Assembly (NCBI GenBank): GCA_024281135.1
Contig: JAMXLG010000408.1
Coordinates: forward strand, 1 to 14,530
DNA length: 14,530 bases
Direction: 5' to 3'
DNA from: Vulcanimicrobiia bacterium
GTDB lineage: Bacteria > Eremiobacterota > Eremiobacteria > Baltobacterales > Baltobacteraceae
Position 1 is the first letter of the stretch. Each line of letters opens with the position of its first letter. A model generated the notes under the pieces. That model worked only from the letters and a program-made list of their open reading frames with translations, searched no databases and was not told the DNA's origin. Both the position numbers and the translations under genes were made by a program. Shown here in pieces: positions 1-5,306 of the stretch.

Positions 1-40
1 AGGCCCGGACTAATAGAGTACCACAACGGCCATTGCGATA

Positions 41-622
41 CTAGTCGGGGTGGTTGTGACCCCTGGTTGCGGGGACCCGTTCCCTTGCGCGCCGGCGTTG
101 GGCTTTGACCCGATTGCCGCAGACCGCCATGTCGCACCACGTCCCCGATCCGTTCTTGGACCGGTCGTAGAAAGCAAACAAGCAGGTCTCTTTCCGACAA
201 GCCTTCAGGCGGCGCCACTCGCCGCCTCGGACCGCATCATAGATGCGGGAAGCGATCGTAGCGCGCAACGCCCTGAGTCCGTCCGCTGCGGGAGGGGGGC
301 CTAGGCTCACACCTCGCGCGGAATCGAACACTACTTCTAACCCGGTTCCGTTCAGCTGGGTTGCAAGGCGCTCCCAGCTTTCCCGTTCGTCCTCGGCGCC
401 CGTGTGAGCGAGGAGCTCGGAGCGTAGCGCTTCACGGAGCTGACGAACGCTTGCTCGTTCTTCTTCGCTGTCTGCTACCGGTTCGAGCCCGTGCTTGACG
501 AGCCACGTTCCGGCAGCGTCGGCGCTAAGGAACGGATCTCGGTCGGGGTATTCGGGATCGAACGTGTTTACGAAAAGCCGGACGAGTTCGAGCGGGCCAG
601 GGGCGCTGGAGTCTTTGGTCAT
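41..622 (-). CDS. CGNR zinc-finger (ABATE-domain) putative transcriptional regulator
   Basis: The 193-residue protein has the usual length and layout of the ABATE/CGNR family, described as putative stress-induced transcription regulators. Residues 10-46 carry the N-terminal ABATE pattern (LxLVxxFVNT, then an alanine-rich stretch and KHGL). Residues 138-181 form the CGNR zinc finger. Four cysteines at 142, 147, 163 and 168 make two C-x4-C pairs, the second reading WCDMAVCGNR, followed by a basic tail (KAQRRRAR) suited to nucleic-acid contact. The ATG start has an AAGGGAG ribosome-binding site about 5 bases upstream. It is divergent from the VOC/monooxygenase operon, and the two promoters overlap, so it plausibly controls that operon and itself; this is inferred from position. 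No signal peptide or membrane segment is seen. The family assignment is secure, but ligand and targets cannot be read from sequence. Confidence 0.88.
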   Translation of the reverse strand: MTKDSSAPGPLELVRLFVNTFDPEYPDRDPFLSADAAGTWLVKHGLEPVADSEEERASVRQLREALRSELLAHTGAEDERESWERLATQLNGTGLEVVFDSARGVSLGPPPAADGLRALRATIASRIYDAVRGGEWRRLKACRKETCLFAFYDRSKNGSGTWCDMAVCGNRVKAQRRRARERVPATRGHNHPD

Positions 623-633
623 ATGGCTCCCTT

Positions 634-662
634 AAAATAACACCATCAAAGTTAATTGACAA
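634..662 (-). promoter_or_regulatory. Putative sigma70 promoter for the CGNR regulator
   Basis: On the minus strand, TTGTCA (657-662) and TATTTT (634-639) are separated by 17 bases, the optimal sigma70 spacing. The -10 box lies only 11 bases before the ATG at 622, so transcription would begin in or next to the AAGGGAG ribosome-binding site and give an almost leaderless mRNA. The -35 box overlaps the -35 box of the opposing plus-strand promoter. Confidence 0.5.
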
Positions 663-696
663 GTTACTCTAACCAGCTTATGATCTTTAGTGGTTA
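649..696. repeat. Possible operator: AAGTTA direct repeat and TAACCA/TGGTTA inverted repeat
   Basis: AAGTTA occurs at 649-654 and again at 661-666, a 12-base period, and brackets both -35 boxes. A perfect 6-bp inverted repeat, TAACCA (670-675) and TGGTTA (691-696), surrounds the plus-strand -10 box with 15 bases between the arms. Either could be a regulator-binding site. Repeats this short also arise by chance, so this is suggestive only. Confidence 0.3.
656..684 (+). promoter_or_regulatory. Near-consensus sigma70 promoter for the 717-1530 operon
   Basis: A perfect -35 box TTGACA (656-661) is followed after 17 bases by TATGAT (679-684), one mismatch from the consensus -10. The expected start near 691 leaves a leader of about 26 bases, which contains GGAG (705-708) eight bases before the ATG at 717. 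This is the best-formed promoter in the window. It competes for the same DNA with the minus-strand promoter of the CGNR gene. Confidence 0.75.
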
Positions 697-716
697 CTGA
701 GATTGGAGTACTTGAA

Positions 717-851
717 ATGACCTTCCCCCGCCGGACGTTCCCCCTCGTACGTAGCTTCGTAGACGTCAGGATCGACCGGGCCGACCGCAGTGTCGACGGC
801 CGAGTCTTTGACGGATGGGGCGTCCACATTCCGGGAACCGGAATCTTCTAA
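717..851 (+). CDS. Small ORF of 44 residues, translationally coupled to the VOC gene
   Basis: This 44-codon frame starts at ATG 717 behind a GGAG site at the right distance and lies just downstream of the strong promoter. It stops at TAA 849-851, whose last A is the first base of the next gene's ATG. I do not recognise the protein. It is basic at the N-terminus (MTFPRRTFPLVRS), rich in Arg, Val and Asp, and ends in a Gly-rich segment (DGWGVHIPGTGIF). It has no cysteine pair, no transmembrane span and no signal peptide. It could be a genuine small protein, a leader ORF that delivers ribosomes to the VOC gene, or the remnant of a longer gene. The signals around it support translation; its function is unknown. 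Confidence 0.5.
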   Translation: MTFPRRTFPLVRSFVDVRIDRADRSVDGRVFDGWGVHIPGTGIF

Positions 852-1234
852 TGCATCACGTCGACGTGCATGTGACGAGCGTCCCGCGCTCGCGAAAGCT
901 GCTCGACGCTTTTATGCCGATCGTCGGCTACGGGTTGCGGCACGACGAGACAGACTTTGTTTCGTATTGGCGCAACGAGAAGCGGCCGGCGATCGGCTTC
1001 ATCGAAGACGGGACGCCGGTCCGCGCAAGCGCGATGCGCATCGCGTTTGCCGTGGCGCAAACCACCGACGTTGACGCAGCCGCCCACGCGGCAACTGACG
1101 CGGGTGCGCGCAACGTCGAGGGTCCGGGATTCCATCCCGAATATGGCGACGATTATTACGCCGTCTTTTTCGAGGATTTTGACGGCAACAAGTTTGAGAT
1201 CGTGCACGACGCCGCCGCATGTGAGTGCGCATGA
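851..1234 (+). CDS. VOC-superfamily protein (glyoxalase / bleomycin-resistance / dioxygenase fold)
   Basis: The protein is 127 residues from the ATG at 851, the usual size for a single VOC unit of paired beta-alpha-beta-beta-beta modules. It opens with HHVDVHVTS, the first strand with a possible metal-ligand histidine, and continues with a helix through residues 13-22. It ends with the family hallmark FFEDFDGNKFEIVH (106-119), whose Glu and His are at likely metal positions. The central RIAFAVAQTTDVDAAAHAATDAGA begins the second module. VOC proteins act on small molecules as glyoxalases, extradiol dioxygenases, thiol transferases or drug-binding proteins; this sequence does not say which. The frame stays open to 815, but the start at 851 is preferred because it begins at the conserved first strand and overlaps the upstream stop. 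It overlaps the next gene by ATGA, so the two are co-translated. Confidence 0.85.
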   Translation: MHHVDVHVTSVPRSRKLLDAFMPIVGYGLRHDETDFVSYWRNEKRPAIGFIEDGTPVRASAMRIAFAVAQTTDVDAAAHAATDAGARNVEGPGFHPEYGDDYYAVFFEDFDGNKFEIVHDAAACECA

Positions 1235-1530
1235 TTGCGCGCGTCTGGAGAGGCCGCGTTCATAGCGGCATGCTCGACGAATACCGGAACTACATTGCAA
1301 AAACCGGTCTCGCAGATTACAAGAGCACGCCTGGAAATCACGGAGCGTGGATGTTTACGCGCGAGCTCGACGGATACGGCGAAGTGATTACGTTGTCGTT
1401 GTGGGATCATGAAGAATCAATCGCGGCGTTCGCCGGCGAGGACATTTCCCGAGCGCGTTATTATCCGGAAGACGAGCGGTTTCTGCTTGACTTTCCCGAG
1501 CACGTTGACCACTACGACGTGACGTCGTAA
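1231..1530 (+). CDS. Antibiotic biosynthesis monooxygenase (ABM)-like protein
   Basis: This 99-residue protein has the dimeric alpha-beta barrel (ferredoxin-like) pattern of the ABM family. MIARVWRGRV forms strand 1, a helix covers about residues 11-25, and TPGNHGAWMFTRELDG and EVITLSLWDHEESIAAFAGEDISRA follow. The closing YYPEDERFLLDFPEHVDHYDV is typical of a cytoplasmic subgroup of stand-alone ABM proteins with no settled substrate. The ATG at 1231 overlaps the VOC stop as ATGA; a GTG at 1225 is possible but would add only two residues. Family members are cofactor-free monooxygenases, heme-degrading enzymes or quinone/polyketide oxidases, so pairing with a VOC protein fits handling of a reactive small aromatic or carbonyl compound. 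That role is inferred. The gene is followed at once by a terminator. Confidence 0.8.
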   Translation: MIARVWRGRVHSGMLDEYRNYIAKTGLADYKSTPGNHGAWMFTRELDGYGEVITLSLWDHEESIAAFAGEDISRARYYPEDERFLLDFPEHVDHYDVTS

Positions 1531-1549
1531 CCCCATTAGCTCTAGCTCC

Positions 1550-1587
1550 AAAATAAGAACGGACAATGAGTCCGTTCTTATTTTGTA
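1550..1587 (+). terminator. Intrinsic terminator of the 717-1530 operon
   Basis: A perfect 15-bp stem (arms 1550-1564 and 1570-1584, core AAGAACGGAC/GTCCGTTCTT) closes on a 5-base loop. The arms are A-rich on the 5' side and T-rich on the 3' side (TTATTTTG). It starts 20 bases after the ABM stop. Its symmetry means it could also stop transcription coming from the right. Confidence 0.9.
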
Positions 1588-1708
1588 TAGACGCGCAAGA
1601 GTTTACAGGAGCTGCAAATGCAGCAACACTTTACAGGTGCTTGAAAAGACTCATCGGGTAAGATGAACCTCGAATAGTGTTCGCGATTCCGCCGATGGGG
1701 TAATCGCA
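1588..1708 (+). other. Leader region before the cytochrome gene
   Basis: These 121 bases contain no gene. TTTACAGG occurs twice (1602-1609 and 1630-1637), and a perfect 5-bp inverted repeat, GCTGC-AAAT-GCAGC, lies at 1611-1624. TTGAAA (1641-1646) and TAAGAT (1659-1664) look like promoter boxes but are only 12 bases apart, too close for sigma70. I cannot name a promoter here. Confidence 0.35.
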
Positions 1709-2908
1709 ATGAAAAACTTGGCAGCGGCATCTCTTGCGTTAGCCGTTCTAGCCGCATGTTCTTCGTCAACGGGCTCGTCCGGTAATACGGACTCGACCAT
1801 GCCGCAAGTCGTTAACGTCGAGAACAATAAGCAAGTACCTGCGGGTATGCACATATTCCGTTTTGATACGTTTGGCGACGAACGCTTCTGGACCGACACT
1901 GCGCATTTAAACAACGTTATTCAAACCTCCGTTTCACCAAGGGTAGCGCTTTCTGTCGGTTTGAAGGTCGACGCCGACGCTCTTACACCGGATATTCTTG
2001 CTGCACTCCGCAGCGGAAGAATTGACCTTAACAGCCCTGCGACAACCGTGGCCCTGTTAAAGCTCAATGCGGTCGTCGGTGTAATCGCAAAGGTTGATGC
2101 TCACAACAACATTCGAGCTGCTGGAATCTCGTGTGCGCTGTGCCACTCTACGGTAAATAATAGTGTTGCGCGGGGTATCGGTTCACGGCTTGACGGGTGG
2201 CCGAATGGCGATCTGAATATCGGAGCGATTATTGCGCTTTCACCCGCGATTCCGGCGGATAAAAAAGCGATCTACCGCTCGTGGGGTCCCGGACGGTACG
2301 ACCCGCGTTTCAATATCGATCACATCAATGGCCCGGTACTGATTCCGCCGGCGTACGGCCTAGCAGGTGTAAATCTAGCGACATACACCGGTGATGGGCC
2401 AATCCAGTACTGGAACGACTATGTCGCGGTCACACAAATGCACGGGCTCGGCAACTTTTCAGACTCGCGTCTCGGTCCGGCATACACCTTTGTGTCCCAA
2501 GTTGATTTGGTATCACCAAAGCTACCCGCACTTAAGAATTATCAGCTGAGTCTGCCAAAACCCACTGCTCCGCAAGTAGCCGACGCCGCTGCAGTTGCGA
2601 GAGGTCAAGCACTTTTCCTCGGGGCTGCGAATTGTTCGAGTTGTCATGCGCCGCCAACATACACCGACGCCAACGTAAGGCTGCATTCTCCAACAGAATC
2701 CGGAACCGACCCGCACTGGGCTCTGCGTAGTGCCACGAAGATGTACCGGACAACGCCGCTACGCGGCCTCGTCTTCCATCCGCCTTATTTTCACGACGGG
2801 TCTGCAAGCACGTTATTGGACGTCGTGAACCACTACAACACGCTCTTCAAACTGGGGCTCAACGATCAGCAAAAATCCGACCTCGTCGAGTTCTTGAAAA
2901 CGCTTTAA
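1709..2908 (+). CDS. Diheme cytochrome c family lipoprotein
   Basis: The 399-residue product begins with a lipoprotein signal (MKNLAAASLALAVLAAC). The lipobox LAAC would place the lipidated cysteine at 17, followed by a Ser/Gly/Thr-rich linker to about residue 30. Two heme c sites are present: CALCH at 142-146 and CSSCH at 309-313. The second opens a C-terminal cytochrome domain (about 293-399) that ends with RTTPLRGLVFHPPYFHDGSASTLLDVV, the pattern of the C-terminal heme domain in cytochrome c peroxidase/MauG-like and related diheme proteins. The 110 residues before the first heme match nothing I recognise. It should face outside the inner membrane as an electron carrier or peroxidase-like enzyme. 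The ribosome-binding site is weak (GGGG, eight bases upstream). Its stop overlaps the stop of the convergent AraC gene. The coding sequence looks AT-richer than most of the window. Confidence 0.82.
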   Translation: MKNLAAASLALAVLAACSSSTGSSGNTDSTMPQVVNVENNKQVPAGMHIFRFDTFGDERFWTDTAHLNNVIQTSVSPRVALSVGLKVDADALTPDILAALRSGRIDLNSPATTVALLKLNAVVGVIAKVDAHNNIRAAGISCALCHSTVNNSVARGIGSRLDGWPNGDLNIGAIIALSPAIPADKKAIYRSWGPGRYDPRFNIDHINGPVLIPPAYGLAGVNLATYTGDGPIQYWNDYVAVTQMHGLGNFSDSRLGPAYTFVSQVDLVSPKLPALKNYQLSLPKPTAPQVADAAAVARGQALFLGAANCSSCHAPPTYTDANVRLHSPTESGTDPHWALRSATKMYRTTPLRGLVFHPPYFHDGSASTLLDVVNHYNTLFKLGLNDQQKSDLVEFLKTL

Positions 2909-3699
2909 CGCCGGACGTTGTTACAAACCCCGCCAAGAGCGAACGCGGGCGGGCTCCCGAACTCGGCGTGAAACGCCTTGCTGAAGTGCGACTCGTCGTA
3001 GAAGCCAAGCTCGCTCGCGACATCGGTCGGCTGTACGCCATCGAGGATGCGGCTCAACGCGGTCCGTAGACGAAGCCGCCTAACATATTCGCGCAACGAG
3101 ACACCGGTTTCTCTGTGAAATATTCTCGAAACCGTAAAAGGCGAAAGAAAGATCGTTCTTCCTAATTCTGCTAACGAGACGGGCTTGGAAAGTCTGCTGT
3201 TTACGAGCGTCTTGATCGCGCGAACGATGTCCGTGCTTTGTATCTCCCGCGGTCGGTTGGAATTTGCGAAGTCAATCGATTCCGATAGCAATTGCGATGC
3301 AGACTCGTCAATGGATCGAGAAGGGCGCCCGAGCCACGCACTATTGAGCAGACGCGCCTGCATCAGGTAAGCGCGCGTCGTGCACAATTTGGGGCGATCG
3401 TTTCCTTGCAGAGCCCTTACGGCTTCTTCATCACGGTATTGAACGATCGTGCAAGCGCAGCGGTCTTTGGCCTCGCCGAGCGCAAAGAAGTGCCTAGCTA
3501 CGTTTCCGAAAAGCGCATAGTTGGCATCCAGGACGATGAGACCGTTTTCATCATAAAGCCCGAAGAGCCCATACCGTATGAATGCGACGCTGCCACTATC
3601 AAGAGGCAGCTCGATTGCTGTGCGCGGTACCGCATCACAGATTATGTCACGGATCGTTACGAAAGATGACTCGTATACAGTATGCTGCGAAAGCTCCAC
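2905..3699 (-). CDS. AraC/XylS-family transcriptional regulator
   Basis: The 264-residue protein carries a C-terminal AraC-type DNA-binding domain at about residues 155-258. The first helix-turn-helix lies at 174-196 (SLAELGRTIFLSPFTVSRIFHRE). The long linker helix includes YVRRLRLRTALSRIL, and the second helix-turn-helix at 223-245 ends in the family signature GFYDESHFSKAFHAEFGSPPAF. The N-terminal 150 residues form a sensor domain I cannot assign; it has scattered cysteines (21, 81, 83, 106) but no clear cupin motif. Translation starts at GTG with no good ribosome-binding site. The gene sits downstream of the glycosidase-like gene on the same strand and converges on the cytochrome gene. Regulation of itself through the inverted repeat just upstream is a reasonable inference. 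The family call is certain; the ligand is unknown. Confidence 0.93.
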   Translation of the reverse strand: MELSQHTVYESSFVTIRDIICDAVPRTAIELPLDSGSVAFIRYGLFGLYDENGLIVLDANYALFGNVARHFFALGEAKDRCACTIVQYRDEEAVRALQGNDRPKLCTTRAYLMQARLLNSAWLGRPSRSIDESASQLLSESIDFANSNRPREIQSTDIVRAIKTLVNSRLSKPVSLAELGRTIFLSPFTVSRIFHRETGVSLREYVRRLRLRTALSRILDGVQPTDVASELGFYDESHFSKAFHAEFGSPPAFALGGVCNNVRR

Positions 3700-3759
3700 G
3701 ACGCGCTTTTACTTCAAAACCATGAGTGATTTCTAAAGTCCCAACGAGACAAGCGCGTC
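3700..3759. repeat. 9-bp inverted repeat upstream of the AraC-family gene
   Basis: GACGCGCTT (3700-3708) and its exact reverse complement AAGCGCGTC (3751-3759) lie in the 67-base gap between the AraC gene start and the glycosidase-like gene stop. Arm centres are 51 bases apart, close to five helical turns, which suits looping by a dimeric regulator. The arms could instead pair in RNA with a 42-base loop. No clear sigma70 promoter is visible between them. Confidence 0.45.
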
Positions 3760-3766
3760 CTTAGAT

Positions 3767-5266
3767 TTATGGTAATACGTAATATCCGTCCACGTTGATG
3801 TATGGACTGCCCTCTTTTGCATTCGTGCCGTTGCTCACGAATTGAACCGTGTGCGCCCCAGGCGTAGTCCAGCGCCATTGGAACAGCACCGCCCCCGGAA
3901 TGCGCAGATTTGAACTCGATTTATTTTGCCAGACCCCTGTTTCGTCCACTATCGGTTTACTGTCGAGCAACACGCCGGCGTGGCCCGCTTGACAGCAGAG
4001 ATTGCCGATCGCACCGACAACTGCAATTCCGGAGCCGGTAAACGTTATGGTCTTCGAAGGGATGCCGGTCATGGCATCAGCGACGAAGTGCGCGTTCGAC
4101 CATAAACCTGCGTCCGGATTTTCCGCCGGTGAAAGGGCAGCTGCGGCAATGGCTAGCGCGAGGCCCCCATTGAGCTGCCACACCGTCACGTTCCATGTCG
4201 GCGTTGGGCCATCGAAGAACCGGCCATAGTAGCCATCGGATGAGCGATCTTGCGCAAGTGCGGCACGGGCATTGGTCAATATCCAATTGCTCGACTTCGT
4301 GTCGCCGTCGACCGTTGCGAGATCAAACATTCCCTCTACGAGTGGTTCGACGACGTCGTTCTCGGCTTGAAGATCGTTGAATATGCCGCGCGCATCCGAG
4401 AGGTTGGTCTCAACGGCCCCCGCTGTCGCGAGAGCGTCGTCCAGATATGCGTGTTGTTTCGTCACCGTGTACAACCGCACGCCGTTCCAGATCATGTCCC
4501 CGTTGACCGATGCGAAAAAGCGATGCGGGAGCTGTGTGCAAGCGGCGCCGTTGTCAAAGATGTAGACGGTGTAGAGCGGCAACGCGGGGTCCCTAAACCA
4601 TTGCCGGACTGCGGCGTACGTTGTCTGCGCGTCGTCGAGATACTGAACAGTACCCGTTTCTCCATAGAGTAGCAGTGCGGCCTTGATCATGTTCGCGTCG
4701 GTTTCTAATGTCTTCAAGCCGCCACCGCCGGCGTGCGGGATTTGATAGCGAATTTGGGGGCACGCTCCGAAGCGAAACAGTGAGTTCGAATTCGCGACGT
4801 ACGCATATGCCGCGCGCGCTTTGGCCAGAGCTTGAGGATCGCCGATCGCTTTGTACACGCGCGAGTCTGCGATCGAATCCCACGCCGGTTGGTCGCTATA
4901 CGGACAGAACTGCGGCGTACACGAACCGTACGTTGTCGCTGTTTTCGCTAACTGAGAAAAAAGCGGGCGGAGGGACGCATCGGAATGCGTCTGCCAGCGT
5001 AAAAACGATGTATAGGTGAGAGAGTCGGCGCCCCAGTCCGAGTTCGTGACGCCGCATCCGCTCTTGCACAAGTGCCAGTAACCTGTGGAAACGAATAATC
5101 CGGTCTCGAGAAGCGTTGCTGCATCGTTTCCGTATTGCGCAAACGTTTCGGCCGTGGAATTCGCCTGGGACATTCTTAGTCCATCGGGCGCCTGAGGCAG
5201 CTGTGCCTTGGCGCCGCATGCAGCGAGCAGCGCGAGAAGCACAAGAGTCGCAATCGACCGTGCCAT
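3767..5266 (-). CDS. Exported lipoprotein, six-hairpin glycosidase-like (GH76-like) with C-terminal beta-sandwich domain
   Basis: The 499-residue protein starts with a lipoprotein signal (MARSIATLVLLALLAAC, lipidated Cys17). Residues about 35-385 show a recurring pattern of paired helices: IADSRVYKAIGDPQALAKARAAY (131-153), MIKAALLLYGETGTVQYLDDAQTTYAAV (193-220), then the NGDMIWNGVRLY and VEGMFDLATVDGD segments. This resembles (alpha/alpha)6-barrel enzymes such as GH76 endo-alpha-mannanases. The paired catalytic aspartates usual in GH76 are not obvious; PAWDSIAD (127-134) lies at the comparable place. Residues about 405-499 look like a galactose-binding-type beta sandwich (ITFTGSGIAVVGAIG, GVLLDSKPIVDETG, TTPGAHTVQFVSNG, INVDGYYV). 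A role in cell-surface or environmental glycan binding or cleavage is likely; the substrate is unknown. No ribosome-binding site precedes the ATG, and a TATAAT box sits 5 bases before it. Confidence 0.55.
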   Translation of the reverse strand: MARSIATLVLLALLAACGAKAQLPQAPDGLRMSQANSTAETFAQYGNDAATLLETGLFVSTGYWHLCKSGCGVTNSDWGADSLTYTSFLRWQTHSDASLRPLFSQLAKTATTYGSCTPQFCPYSDQPAWDSIADSRVYKAIGDPQALAKARAAYAYVANSNSLFRFGACPQIRYQIPHAGGGGLKTLETDANMIKAALLLYGETGTVQYLDDAQTTYAAVRQWFRDPALPLYTVYIFDNGAACTQLPHRFFASVNGDMIWNGVRLYTVTKQHAYLDDALATAGAVETNLSDARGIFNDLQAENDVVEPLVEGMFDLATVDGDTKSSNWILTNARAALAQDRSSDGYYGRFFDGPTPTWNVTVWQLNGGLALAIAAAALSPAENPDAGLWSNAHFVADAMTGIPSKTITFTGSGIAVVGAIGNLCCQAGHAGVLLDSKPIVDETGVWQNKSSSNLRIPGAVLFQWRWTTPGAHTVQFVSNGTNAKEGSPYINVDGYYVLP

Positions 5267-5271
5267 GAGAA

Positions 5272-5277
5272 ATTATA
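5272..5277 (-). promoter_or_regulatory. Consensus -10 box for the glycosidase-like gene, possibly leaderless
   Basis: TATAAT reads on the minus strand five bases before the ATG at 5266. At normal spacing the transcript would start at or next to the A of the ATG. The 17-base position for the -35 box holds TTAGCG, a poor match. No Shine-Dalgarno sequence is present, which fits a leaderless mRNA. Confidence 0.4.
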
Positions 5278-5280
5278 ACA

Positions 5281-5306
5281 CGCTCGCCCGAGCGCGCTAA
5301 GCGCGC
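5281..5306 (-). terminator. Overlapping GC-rich hairpins at the end of the methyltransferase gene
   Basis: GCGCGC-TAA-GCGCGC (5292-5306) and CGCTCG-CC-CGAGCG (5281-5294) are two small perfect inverted repeats that share three bases, so only one can form at a time. The second is followed on the minus strand by TGTTATAATTT, a T-rich but interrupted stretch. It may act as a weak terminator after the methyltransferase. Confidence 0.35.

Noticed and set aside
815..850. 12-residue N-terminal extension of the VOC protein
   Set aside because: It has no ribosome-binding site and lies inside the small upstream ORF. The conserved first strand starts at the ATG at 851.
848..1300. 150-codon minus-strand frame across the VOC and ABM genes
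   Set aside because: It runs opposite two genes with clear family patterns and coupled start/stop signals. Nothing in the frame resembles a domain.
1641..1664. TTGAAA and TAAGAT as a promoter for the cytochrome gene
   Set aside because: The boxes are only 12 bases apart, too close for sigma70 recognition.
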